NCBI GenBank assembly: GCA_938075415.1
Contig: CALJHC010000003.1
Span: 62,001-126,000 of the forward strand
DNA length: 64,000 bases
Direction of reading: 5' to 3'
Source of the DNA: an uncultured Rubripirellula sp.
Lineage (GTDB): Bacteria > Planctomycetota > Planctomycetia > Pirellulales > Pirellulaceae
The notes below the pieces were generated by a model. The model did no database searches and was not told where the DNA came from. It saw only the letters and a program-made list of their open reading frames with translations. The position numbers were made by a program, and so were the translations under genes. Positions 55,981-64,000 of this stretch are shown piece after piece. Numbering within the stretch: position 1 is the first letter of the stretch; each line of letters opens with the position of its first letter.

Positions 55981-56528
55981 GGCGAGATAATGAAGTGCCA
56001 GAGGATGGGGAAGCCAAGCGTTAAAGGTTACGAGGTTGCCCCGGGGTGCGTCCATCACCCACGACCTTTAGAATCCCAAAAAGTAGGGTTCTGACTCAAA
56101 TTCGTGCTAATTCGCCTCACACCCCTGCAAACATTTCCTAATTCAGCACCCAATCGGCAGGTTAACAGTGTGTCATCATTCAAATTGCCTTGACGCTCGA
56201 TGACACCTGCTGTTTGGGTGAACAAATCTATTTGAACAAATCCGGGTGCCCATCCTCAAACACTTCGCGTCTCTTTCCCGCAACTTAACATTCAGTACAA
56301 ACACACCTCCAACATCTCGGACCTTGGATCTCGTATCAAGCTGACACGCCTTTCCCAAAGTTGGTTCAAACAACGACCATGGATCGCTTGCTTTGCAGCG
56401 ATCAGGAGCCGAAACCAGGAACGCATCCCGATAACACCACTGACAGCGACCAACCAACAACTGCGGCCAGTCGCCACCTCACTCCAAAACAGCTCTCGGT
56501 CAACAGTCTCAATCCCTCATCACTCATC
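55981..56528. other. divergent region, no gene seen
   Basis: About 550 nt between the aroB start and the chosen start of the anchored protein. An in-frame extension of the latter back to 56361 exists but has no ribosome-binding site and looks non-coding. Promoters for both divergent genes are expected here. Confidence 0.4.
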
Positions 56529-57131
56529 ATGACCCATTCACAAGAAACCCAAACCGACCCAAATCCTCACACGGACAAATACAACGATCCTCGTGTAACG
56601 ATCACACGCAGAGGAGTATTCATTGCGATTGGCGTCAGTATTTTCGCAATCCTCGGCGCCGCAGCGAGCATCATTGGAAGGCGAACCCAACTTGAGAAAA
56701 CTCGTCAATTCTGGGGCGAGACCACGATCATCGCGTTACAACTCGGCGAGCGAGTTGAATTGCGCCCGCGCGGAAACGAATCATTTGAAACCGTGGAGCT
56801 CTCTGGCACGCCAGGCCTTGGTCACCTGAGGCGATTGCTGCTTGACGAACGAAATTACGATTGGACTACCGTTAGTGATCAACCTGCACTCGGAGATTGT
56901 GGTGAGCCAATCCCCAGGAAACCTCGATGCGTCCAACTCAGGCTAACCGACCCAACAGCAAATCGATTCGAGATCGTTGAAATTGATCTCGACTTGCAAA
57001 CCGGTTGGGTCGGTGCCAGTAATGGAACCAAGCGAATAAAAGTGCTTGAGCGGACGCAACCCAAGCTGCAAAAGTATTTTGAAACCACCATCACCGTTGA
57101 GCAACTGCGTTCCGATTTCCGCAACGACTGA
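56529..57131 (+). CDS. small membrane-anchored protein of unknown function
   Basis: About 200 residues from the ATG at 56529 (MTHSQETQTDPN). A polar N-terminus with basic TRRGV precedes one membrane helix (VFIAIGVSIFAILGAAASIIG). The rest is a soluble extracytoplasmic domain with QLGERVELRPRGNES and an LVIE-like strand pattern, without a recognised motif. The start is uncertain: in-frame ATG or TTG codons upstream (from 56361) give up to 256 residues. It follows aroB divergently. Function unknown. Confidence 0.6.
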   Translation: MTHSQETQTDPNPHTDKYNDPRVTITRRGVFIAIGVSIFAILGAAASIIGRRTQLEKTRQFWGETTIIALQLGERVELRPRGNESFETVELSGTPGLGHLRRLLLDERNYDWTTVSDQPALGDCGEPIPRKPRCVQLRLTDPTANRFEIVEIDLDLQTGWVGASNGTKRIKVLERTQPKLQKYFETTITVEQLRSDFRND

Positions 57132-57728
57132 TCCTTGGTCGATCATTGCCGTGAGAGAAATGGCAAGTTGTGTTGAAATCTCGCTGGATTGGTGCTGGGG
57201 AAATCTTCATCGGCGGTAAATCCTCGAGATGATCAGAGCAACGAATTGGGCGGACCTAGTCTTCCGAGTCCGGCTAATCGAGTGGTGCACCGGCTAATCG
57301 AGCGGTGCACCGGCTCAGTCCCCCAAAACCCAGTTGCTCAATTTCCTTACATCGTTTTGGTGGTGTCCAGTCCGTGAGAATCTGGGAATTGAAGGGGTCA
57401 GTGACCCCGACTCGGTAGCCAAGGTCTCAGCAAGCCGGTCCACCCCAAGGCGACAGTCAATCATCATTTCGTGATCTGGTACATCTCGACGGATCCGAAT
57501 ACCCCCGAAACAGTGGTGCCTCGACCGTCAAAATCAATCAAATAGTCCCAAATGTCGAGAATGAGAGAAACAGTTTCCCACCTAAATTAAGCTTCGCCCC
57601 CTCGATATCGGCTATACTTAGCAGAAGGCGGGAACATTAGATTCCGAGCGTCGCACCCCCTTTTTCAACGCCTGCTCCGCCTGCTCTCACTTTGGTGTCC
57701 CAAAGTCTCCACAGGGAAAAAGTCATCC
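57132..57728. other. 597-nt gap with tandem duplication
   Basis: No credible ORF is found. A 20-nt tandem duplication (57271-57310) is the notable element. TATACT at 57613-57618 could be a -10 box for the toroid protein but a matching -35 is not evident. Confidence 0.4.
57271..57310. repeat. 20-nt tandem duplication
   Basis: CGGCTAATCGAGTGGTGCAC is followed by the same unit with one change (T to C at 57303), then CGGCT. Each unit junction creates the palindrome GGTGCACC. Intergenic. Confidence 0.75.
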
Positions 57729-59309
57729 ATGCCTGATCCAGCACTTCCAGAATCTGACTTACCGATCTCGCAACTCGCGGACGATGAACCTTCCTCCGAG
57801 GAGGCTGAGGCCTACGCTGAAGCGGATCCAGCTAGACGATTCCTGTGGTTTCAGGCTGCGCCGGCTTGGATGGTCAGCATGGTTGTTCATGTTTTGATCC
57901 TGCTGGTTCTCGGGCTAGTGACCATTGGTGACCCCATCAAAATCGTGAATGTCCTCTCGGCCAACTACGCCGGTGAAGAGGGACCGGAGGTGGAAGAATT
58001 CACCATTGAGGAGATGGACCCGGGTGACATCAGTGAACTTGAGGAAGAGGTTGTTGAACCGGTTGATGTTGCGGAAGCAATGGAAATGGTTGAACCCACA
58101 CCGATGGATCCGATGGAGATCGCAACCGTTGACTTTGACGTCAGTGATCTAGCTTCAGAAATGGCACCTGCAGCGATGTCATTGCAAACGGTTTCAGCAC
58201 TGAACGTGCAGCCGATGAGCAGCCGAAGTGCCGACATGAAAAAGAAGTTACTCCGTGATTATGGCGGCAGCGACTCCAGTGAAGCAGCGGTAACGGAAGC
58301 TTTGAAATGGCTCTCTCGACATCAAATGCCCAACGGGGCTTGGACTTTTCAGCACGATCGTGTTTGCAACGGTCGTTGCGGAAACCCGGGTGAACCGAAC
58401 CGTGCCAATGCATTCAATGCTGCCACCGCGATGGGGCTGTTGCCATTCATGGGTGCGGGACAAACACACATCCAGGGCGAGTTCCGCCAAGTGGTCTTCC
58501 GGGGATTACGCTTTCTGATTCAAAACGGAAAACCGGGTATGCAGGGTGGCTTACCGGTCTTGGACCTTAGCGAAGGAGCCGGCAATTTGTACTCACACGG
58601 ATTGGCGGCAATTGCACTGTGTGAAGCCTATGCAATGACAGAAGATCCGGAACTTCTTAATCCCGCTCAAGCTGCGATCAACTTCATTGTTTATGCTCAA
58701 TGTCGAGATGGCGGTTGGCGTTACCGACCCCAACAACCTGATGGTGGTGACACATCGGTCACAGGCTGGCAAGTCATGGCTTTGAAAAGCGGTTACATGG
58801 GCCACCTCATGATCCCACCAAAAACAATTCAAGGAACCATCCTGTTTCTTGACAAGGTTCAATCCAACAATGGTGCCATCTATGGCTACGCAGGCCCCAG
58901 CACCACCAGAAGACCCTCGACCACTGCCATTGGGTTACTCTGCAGAATGTACACCGGATGGGACAAAAAACATCCGGGAATTGTGGCGGGCGTGGAGGGA
59001 CTTGCCAAAATTGGAGTTTTGAAAAACGATATCTACTACGACTACTACGCCGCTCAAGTTCTTCGCCATTACGGTGGTGAGAAGTGGGATAAGTTCAACG
59101 TCGAACTGCGTGATTGGTTGGTATCCTCGCAATCTCAGGATGTGGGTTCGAAGGGTAGCTGGCATTTCCCCAATAGCTCGTCCCACCGTGGCCCTAAAGA
59201 AGGTGGACGCCTAGCGAGCACCTCTTTTGCAACGATGATCCTTGAGGTTTACTACCGTCACATGCCGCTCTATGCAGATGCTGCTGCGGAAGACGAATTC
59301 CCTCTCTAG
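57729..59309 (+). CDS. membrane-anchored alpha/alpha-toroid (squalene-cyclase-like) protein
   Basis: A 526-residue protein. A cytosolic acidic head (1-44) precedes one membrane helix (45-66, PAWMVSMVVHVLILLVLGLVTI). A very acidic linker (~84-135) recalls the proline/acid-rich linkers of TonB-like or secretion energy transducers. Residues ~185-510 are an alpha/alpha6 toroid of the prenyltransferase/squalene-cyclase class, with repeated motifs ALKWLSRHQMPNGAW, GLRFLIQNG, YAQCRDGGWRYRPQ and GGDTSVTGWQVMAL. The catalytic DxDD of squalene-hopene cyclase is absent, so it is probably not a cyclase. Such proteins are abundant in planctomycetes and have no known function. The stop is followed by a DASS carrier on the opposite strand. 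Confidence 0.85.
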   Translation: MPDPALPESDLPISQLADDEPSSEEAEAYAEADPARRFLWFQAAPAWMVSMVVHVLILLVLGLVTIGDPIKIVNVLSANYAGEEGPEVEEFTIEEMDPGDISELEEEVVEPVDVAEAMEMVEPTPMDPMEIATVDFDVSDLASEMAPAAMSLQTVSALNVQPMSSRSADMKKKLLRDYGGSDSSEAAVTEALKWLSRHQMPNGAWTFQHDRVCNGRCGNPGEPNRANAFNAATAMGLLPFMGAGQTHIQGEFRQVVFRGLRFLIQNGKPGMQGGLPVLDLSEGAGNLYSHGLAAIALCEAYAMTEDPELLNPAQAAINFIVYAQCRDGGWRYRPQQPDGGDTSVTGWQVMALKSGYMGHLMIPPKTIQGTILFLDKVQSNNGAIYGYAGPSTTRRPSTTAIGLLCRMYTGWDKKHPGIVAGVEGLAKIGVLKNDIYYDYYAAQVLRHYGGEKWDKFNVELRDWLVSSQSQDVGSKGSWHFPNSSSHRGPKEGGRLASTSFATMILEVYYRHMPLYADAAAEDEFPL

Positions 59310-59580
59310 CTCTAAGTGGATGGTCTGATCCTCGATCGGAATCGTCTCCATCATCTTATCTTGCTGTCACAAAACCCCCCAATGAGTCACTGAGGGCAGG
59401 GCCGGCTTCGCATGATCGACCGACGTTCGCTCAGCTGAATCCGCCCATCAAATCGAGCACTGAGCCAATCGTGCGAGCGTTAGGGTAACGGTGATCATGC
59501 TCAAGTCGCAGGCAACACGGTCAACCGAGTTGAATTCACGTCATGCATCGGTGAAACCGATGTGAAAATCTCCACTTTGC

Positions 59581-60957
59581 TCAGGTTGAGAACGTCAACC
59601 AACAAATAATGCTCACCACAACCACACCTATCAGATTCAGGGCAAAGCCCTCCCGCGCCATCTGACCAATGCTGAGCTGATTGCTTCCAAAGACGATCGC
59701 ATTAGGTGGCGTCGCAACCGGCAACATGAATGCAAAACTGGCGCTGATTGCCGCTGGCACCATTACCAATCTCGCGTCAATTCCCGCGACAACGGCCGTG
59801 GTTGCCAGAATCGGAAGAATCAAATTCGCCGTGGCGGTATTGCTTGTGACCTCAGTCAAGAAGGTGATGGCAAGACAGATGGCGACGATCATGACTAAGA
59901 CGGGGACTGCGGATAATCCCGTCAGCGATGACGCGATCAGAAGGTCCAACCCTGACTCTTTGAAAGCTGCCGCGATGGCGATTCCACCACCAAAAAGGAT
60001 CAAAACACCCCACGGTATTTTTTTTGCCTCGTCCCAAGTCAATAGTTTTCCACCTTTGCGATTGGGGATGAGGTGCATCGCTACCACCGCCAACAAGGCA
60101 ACACTTGCATCGGAAGCACCGCCCAAACCCAATTGTGCTGACCACCCACCAAAGGGTCCTTTCCGCGTGATCCATAACAAAGCGGTGATCACGAAAACAA
60201 GCAGCGTCGCGACTTCCTCAAATCTCCATTTCCCAACCTCTGGAAGATCAAGCCCCTCCGAACTGCCAAGTTTTCGGGTGAGCCAAAACGCCATCAGCGG
60301 TAGCATCACCAGAACGATTGGCATGGCCCATGACATCCAGGTGAAAAAGGTCGGTTCGGTGCCATTGGCGATATCGGTGTAGAGCCTCATGAAAACAAGG
60401 TTCGGTGGTGTACCGATCGGCGTGCCAATGCCTCCTACGCTAGCCGCATAGGCAACACCCAGTAGCAGGCATCGTTTCAAAGCATCGTCGGATGACCTGG
60501 CGGTCACCGCTAGAACGATGGGCAGCAACATCAGCACAGTTGCAGCATTGGAAATCCACATACTTAAAAATGCAGAAGCCGCCATGAACCCGAAAACAAG
60601 ACGGCGACCTCCATGCTCGCCACCCAAACGACGAACCATCATCACAGCAATGCGTTGATGAGTTCCGCTTTTCTCCATTGCGGTTGATAACATGAACCCA
60701 CCCATCATCAAAAGAACGAGCGAATCACCATAGGCAGAGCCAACCTGTTTTGCATCCAGCACTCCGACCAAGGGCAAGATCGCCAAAGGCAACAAGGACG
60801 TCACAGGAATAGGTACAGGCTCAAAGATCCACCAAATAGCGCACCAGAGGACAACTGCTGCGGTCCAACAGATTTCACTTTCATAGCCCGATTGAAAAAG
60901 TGCCAACCAGGCAGTGAAAGCTGCCAATGGCCCAAACAGCATCATGAATTGCTTCAT
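59581..60957 (-). CDS. DASS/SLC13-family anion symporter
   Basis: A divalent-anion:sodium symporter-like protein of about 458 residues and 11 or so membrane segments. The two SNT-type motifs of the DASS family are visible, ISNAATVLMLLP in the first half and TSNTATANLILP in the second, which bind sodium and the carboxylate substrate. Likely substrates are dicarboxylates, citrate or sulfate; the sequence alone does not decide. The ATG at 60957 has GGGG upstream; a GTG one codon earlier is possible. No companion sensor kinase is near. Confidence 0.92.
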   Translation of the reverse strand: MKQFMMLFGPLAAFTAWLALFQSGYESEICWTAAVVLWCAIWWIFEPVPIPVTSLLPLAILPLVGVLDAKQVGSAYGDSLVLLMMGGFMLSTAMEKSGTHQRIAVMMVRRLGGEHGGRRLVFGFMAASAFLSMWISNAATVLMLLPIVLAVTARSSDDALKRCLLLGVAYAASVGGIGTPIGTPPNLVFMRLYTDIANGTEPTFFTWMSWAMPIVLVMLPLMAFWLTRKLGSSEGLDLPEVGKWRFEEVATLLVFVITALLWITRKGPFGGWSAQLGLGGASDASVALLAVVAMHLIPNRKGGKLLTWDEAKKIPWGVLILFGGGIAIAAAFKESGLDLLIASSLTGLSAVPVLVMIVAICLAITFLTEVTSNTATANLILPILATTAVVAGIDARLVMVPAAISASFAFMLPVATPPNAIVFGSNQLSIGQMAREGFALNLIGVVVVSIICWLTFST

Positions 60958-61368
60958 CACAACCCCATTGATCTCGATTCAACTGGAACAAGACCGCCCC
61001 GTGACGTCTTGGTGACAACCCAAATGCCGCGTCTCGGCATATCGGGCCTGTGAGATTACTTGCCTGCGTTCAATCTAACAAATTAAAAGTGACAGCGAGA
61101 AAAACATCACCTTGATTCCACCTTGAACGATTCGGGCACCGCATCAAAAAGACAGGGGGACGAGCAAGAAGGCTTGGTAAGTTCGTCTCCTCAATAAAAA
61201 CATCGCAAACGCGGCTGACCCTAGCTCTTACAAACCCTCACGCGAGAGACCGGGGGAATGCGAGAGGCCTTGGACGCTGGCAGATTCACCTGCAAACCAC
61301 CTTTTCGACCAGACTGTAATCGCTCGACCAACTCAGTGGGGGAACTCATGCCTGGTCCCCAACCGCGC
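60958..61368. other. intergenic gap, no gene seen
   Basis: About 410 nt between the thiG stop and the DASS start, both on the minus strand. No ORF, repeat or clear terminator is seen; a loose GGGG...CCCC inverted repeat near 61340 is too weak to call. Confidence 0.4.
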
Positions 61369-62271
61369 CTACCCCTCACCGCTTTGCGAATTGCCCTGGT
61401 CTCCCTTACCTAGGGTGCCATAAGGTCGACTACTGATGACACCCTCTGAGGGGCTGCTAGCAGCTCCGTAAAGTCGTCTTGGAATCCTTCCGGCCAGGAA
61501 CGCATCACGACCAGCCATCGCCGCGTATTGCATTGCCCGCGACATTCGAATCGGATCTCGGGCATGGGCGATTGCGGTGTTAAGCAGGACTCCATCAGCG
61601 CCAAGCTCAAAGGCAGCACTGACATCGCTGGCCGTTCCAACTCCCGCATCCACAATCACGGGATATTCAGGATCATCCTCCTTGAGGTACTCCAAGATAA
61701 TTCGAAGGTTGTTGGGGTTCAGCAAACCCTGACCACTTCCGATGGGACTGCCCGCCGGCATCACGCTCGCAGCTCCGACCGCTTTCAGACGCTGAGCGGT
61801 CACCGGACAGTCGCTGGTGTAACAAAGTACGCCAAATCCCTCGGCAACCAACTCCTCACATGCCACGACGGTCTCGGTGGGATCAGGCAGCAGCGTGCGG
61901 CTATCACCAAGCACCTCCAGTTTGACCCAATCGGCACCTGGATTCCCAAGAGTTCGCAAGATTTCGCGACCCAACTTGGCAGCCCTGATCGCATCCTTTG
62001 CGTTGTAGCAACCCGCCGTATTGGGCAGCAACGTGTAGCGATCAAGGTCGATAAAGTCCAAAATATTTTGGCCATTTCGATCGTAGAGCCTTTCCCGACG
62101 CACGGCGACCGTTACGCAATCGCTGCCCGATTGCTCAAGTGAAGCACGCATTTGCTCCATCGTGTCATACCGCCCCGTTCCCACAATAAGCCGACTGCTG
62201 AGGCGATGGTTACCGACCACCAATGGCGAGTCGGACAACTTTGGTTGGAAAGATTGGTTTTCGGCCGTCAC
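61369..62271 (-). CDS. thiG: thiazole synthase
   Basis: The 300-residue enzyme that builds the thiazole ring of thiamine from deoxyxylulose phosphate, dehydroglycine and sulfur from ThiS thiocarboxylate. The Schiff-base Lys117 is in DWVKLEV. The phosphate-binding [13 protein letters not shown] and [10 protein letters not shown] segments, and [17 protein letters not shown], are typical. Residues 270-300 are a Ser/Gly-rich tail beyond the normal end, and the protein is ~40 residues longer than average. The start is GTG with AAGAAG upstream. It follows thiS by 119 nt on the same strand. Confidence 0.95.
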   Translation of the reverse strand: MTAENQSFQPKLSDSPLVVGNHRLSSRLIVGTGRYDTMEQMRASLEQSGSDCVTVAVRRERLYDRNGQNILDFIDLDRYTLLPNTAGCYNAKDAIRAAKLGREILRTLGNPGADWVKLEVLGDSRTLLPDPTETVVACEELVAEGFGVLCYTSDCPVTAQRLKAVGAASVMPAGSPIGSGQGLLNPNNLRIILEYLKEDDPEYPVIVDAGVGTASDVSAAFELGADGVLLNTAIAHARDPIRMSRAMQYAAMAGRDAFLAGRIPRRLYGAASSPSEGVISSRPYGTLGKGDQGNSQSGEG

Positions 62272-62390
62272 GATGAACTTCTTGACTCTAAGCGTATGCG
62301 GAATGGGTTAGATCGGCTGGAAAACTCAGGTCACTTCGCAACCTGTAAATTCGGGCGTTCGTTGGCCTTCACCTCATCAATCTAGTCAGC

Positions 62391-62594
62391 TCAACCACCA
62401 CCCACCAGTGTGACAACCTCCAGTTCATCACCGTTACCGATTGAATGCGACGAATGTTCCTCCCGAGGAATCACCTCGGCGTTGACTTCCACCGCCAAAT
62501 AATTGGGCGGAACATCAACTCTCTTGAGAACTTCCTCGAGGGTCATTGGTCTTGGCAGATTCACCGCTTGACCGTTTACCGTAATTTCAACCAC
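62391..62594 (-). CDS. thiS: sulfur carrier protein ThiS
   Basis: A 67-residue ubiquitin-fold protein with the beta-grasp pattern [13 protein letters not shown] and the required C-terminal Gly-Gly (ends VTLVGGG). The terminal Gly is adenylated and thiocarboxylated, then hands sulfur to ThiG. The start is GTG with GGGAT a few bases upstream. No ThiF, ThiO or ThiH is encoded in the window. Confidence 0.92.
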   Translation of the reverse strand: MVEITVNGQAVNLPRPMTLEEVLKRVDVPPNYLAVEVNAEVIPREEHSSHSIGNGDELEVVTLVGGG

Positions 62595-62803
62595 CAGTTA
62601 TCCCTTGTTTTCCATTCAACTAGACCCCGAAAGGAATCCATTCGAAATGGGTCGACCATCGGAAGAAATTCCCGAAACGTTTCCGACTACATGATTGCTA
62701 TTGTTGTGATTTCCTGAAACCCGGAGCGTTTTCTTTTGGCTCGCTGAGCGATTGTGAACCTTCTCGTTGCCCCCCCGAATGTTACCGAGCGATGTCACCC
62801 AAT

Positions 62804-62836
62804 GAAAAACTCACTACATCAGGTGACGCAGTGAGT
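62804..62836 (-). terminator. intrinsic terminator after the isomerase-like gene
   Basis: On the minus strand ACTCACT (62836-62830) pairs with AGTGAGT (62815-62809). Internal pairing (including two G-U pairs) extends the stem to about 12 bp with a 4-nt loop, and a TTTTT tract follows at once. It lies about 60 nt beyond the stop of the sugar isomerase-like gene. It is the clearest intrinsic terminator in the window and separates that gene from thiS. Confidence 0.75.
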
Positions 62837-62893
62837 TCGAGTGTTGGGTAGCAAGGGACCCCTTCAGGCAATGTTTGCAAACAGACCAAACCT

Positions 62894-63895
62894 TTAGTTC
62901 GCTTCGTCAAAGGCAGAATCAAAGGCTCGATTGCTCGGTGAGAAATCCAGTTTCTTGGTGAATTCACAGGCTTCTCTTGCCCCAAAGGTTCGTTCCATGC
63001 CACTGTCCTCCCATTCGATCGACAAGGGTCCTTGGTAATCAATGTCGTTCAGGGCGCGAATGATTTCCTCAAAGTTAACGCCTCCGCGACCGGGACTTCG
63101 GAAATCCCAACCGCGACGATGATCGCCAAAGTTAAGGTGGCTGGCAAGAATTCCACTGCGACCGTCTAATTTGACAATCGCGTCCTTGACGTGCACATGG
63201 TAGATGCGATCAGGGAACGCTCGAATGAATTCAACTGGATCCACGCCCTGCCAGATTAGGTGACTTGGATCAAAGTTGAAACCAAACTCGGGTCGATGAT
63301 CCAGAGCTTCTAACGCCCGTTGGGCAGTGTGAATATCAAAAGCGATTTCGGTTGGATGCACCTCAAGAGCAAAGCGGACTCCACATTCACCAAAAACATC
63401 CAGGATTGGATTGAACCGCTCAGCAAGCAAATCAAAACCAGCATCAATCATGCTCGGTGGAACGGGAGGAAAAGAGTAGAGAAGGTGCCAGATGCTGCTT
63501 CCGGTAAAACCATTGACCACCTCCACGCCGAACTTTTGTGCCGCACGGGCTGTGTTCATTAGCTCGTCTGAGGCCCGCTGGTTCACTCCCGCAGGATCAC
63601 CGTCACCCCAAACGTACGGCGGCAAAATTGCTTCATGCCGCTCATCGATCAGGTCCAAGACCGCTTGCCCAGCCAAGTGAGCGCTGATGGCGTGGCATTG
63701 CAATCCCGCATCATCAAGTTGTTTGCGTTTGTTGTCGCAATAATCGTCCTCAGCAATGGCCCGATCCACTTCAAAGTGGTCACCCCAGCATGCTAATTCA
63801 ATTCCGTCATAGCCGAAATCGGCAGTCATTCGAGCCATTTCTTCGATCGGAAGATCTGCCCACTGGCCAGTAAAAAGGGTAACGGGGCGTGCCAT
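62894..63895 (-). CDS. sugar phosphate isomerase/epimerase-like TIM-barrel protein
   Basis: A 333-residue AP-endonuclease-2-like TIM barrel (xylose isomerase-like family). Conserved positions include [10 protein letters not shown] near the start, metal-ligand Glu in [13 protein letters not shown], the [12 protein letters not shown] segment (Asp and His ligands), YHVHVKDA and SIEWED near the end. Members isomerise or epimerise sugars, inositols or keto acids; the substrate is unknown. GGAG lies eight bases before the ATG at 63895, which I prefer over a codon at 63943. An intrinsic terminator follows the stop, so it is monocistronic at its 3' end. Confidence 0.9.
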   Translation of the reverse strand: MARPVTLFTGQWADLPIEEMARMTADFGYDGIELACWGDHFEVDRAIAEDDYCDNKRKQLDDAGLQCHAISAHLAGQAVLDLIDERHEAILPPYVWGDGDPAGVNQRASDELMNTARAAQKFGVEVVNGFTGSSIWHLLYSFPPVPPSMIDAGFDLLAERFNPILDVFGECGVRFALEVHPTEIAFDIHTAQRALEALDHRPEFGFNFDPSHLIWQGVDPVEFIRAFPDRIYHVHVKDAIVKLDGRSGILASHLNFGDHRRGWDFRSPGRGGVNFEEIIRALNDIDYQGPLSIEWEDSGMERTFGAREACEFTKKLDFSPSNRAFDSAFDEAN

Positions 63896-64000
63896 GAAGG
63901 TCTCCAAGGGGAACGAGCCAAGACGAAAAGCGAATACGATCAAGTCATATTTTGCGCTTCCTTCGGCTCATACTGCAACATCCCGCAATCATCGCCCCTG

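Noticed and set aside
59681-60382. A 233-codon plus-strand ORF opposite the DASS carrier
   Set aside because: It is the antisense shadow of the carrier, whose family motifs are unambiguous on the minus strand.
62595-62893. A TPP riboswitch upstream of thiS
   Set aside because: I looked on the minus strand for the conserved CUGAGA and ACCUGAU...GCGNAGGGA blocks. A CACCTGATG occurs only inside the terminator hairpin, and the rest of the motif is missing.
1-64000. CRISPR arrays, tRNA or rRNA genes, phage or transposase genes
   Set aside because: No regularly spaced repeats longer than about 20 nt, no cloverleaf-like sequence and no transposase, integrase or phage motif was found on reading the window.

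Overview
The window looks like chromosomal DNA of a planctomycete, most likely in or near the Pirellulaceae (Rhodopirellula relatives). This rests on gene content: two PVC-type large proteins with a C-terminal CxxCH haem site, an adjacent DUF1549/DUF1553 and DUF1501 pair, a secreted sulfatase, a large secreted protein with the planctomycetal N-terminal motif and a dockerin-like C-terminus, a Cache-type membrane Ser/Thr kinase, and long non-coding gaps between mostly monocistronic genes. I see no rRNA, tRNA, CRISPR array, insertion sequence, phage or conjugation gene.

Layout. 1-7.8 kb: the end of a haem-binding propeller protein, a sulfatase, mutS and a NIPSNAP protein. 8-15 kb: a TerC membrane protein, a dockerin/cadherin-like surface protein and a glycine-rich secreted protein. 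15.7-22.6 kb: a minus-strand cluster RDD - SpoIIM-like - polytopic membrane protein - DUF4129 - DUF4350 lipoprotein - MoxR ATPase. The first five genes are joined by 4-11 nt overlaps. MoxR follows a 361 nt gap and has no DUF58 partner in the window. 22.7-31.7 kb: an Nramp-related transporter without the usual metal motifs, a Gfo/Idh/MocA oxidoreductase, the DUF1549/DUF1501 pair, and an SRPBCC-epimerase fusion overlapping a small membrane protein. 32-37.3 kb: sucC-sucD, divergent from a UxaA-type dehydratase and a CtBP-like 2-hydroxyacid dehydrogenase. 37.5-43.2 kb: the kinase, an exported amidohydrolase and an RlmM-like methyltransferase. 44.4-50.8 kb: a 1267-residue haem-binding propeller protein and a YidC insertase with a PDZ domain in its periplasmic part. 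51.2-57.1 kb: an Rrf2 regulator and APS reductase, a TPR/HEAT-like exported protein, aroB and a small anchored protein. 57.7-63.9 kb: a membrane-anchored alpha/alpha-toroid protein, a DASS carrier, thiS-thiG and a sugar isomerase-like protein followed by a clear intrinsic terminator.

How it fits together. Most genes are housekeeping (mutS, sucCD, aroB, thiSG, yidC, rlmM-like, cysH) interspersed with catabolic and surface functions typical of planctomycetes that degrade complex polysaccharides (sulfatase, haem-binding dehydrogenase-like proteins, UxaA, Gfo/Idh, isomerase). The strongest candidate for a poorly described system is the RDD-to-MoxR membrane cluster. Other points for follow-up are the PDZ-YidC, the Nramp-like carrier, the membrane-anchored toroid, the 5' leader hairpins of the glycine-rich protein, and at least six short tandem duplications of 15-20 nt. 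Several start codons given here differ from the longest possible ORF because of ribosome-binding sites, signal peptides or family length; these choices are explained per gene.
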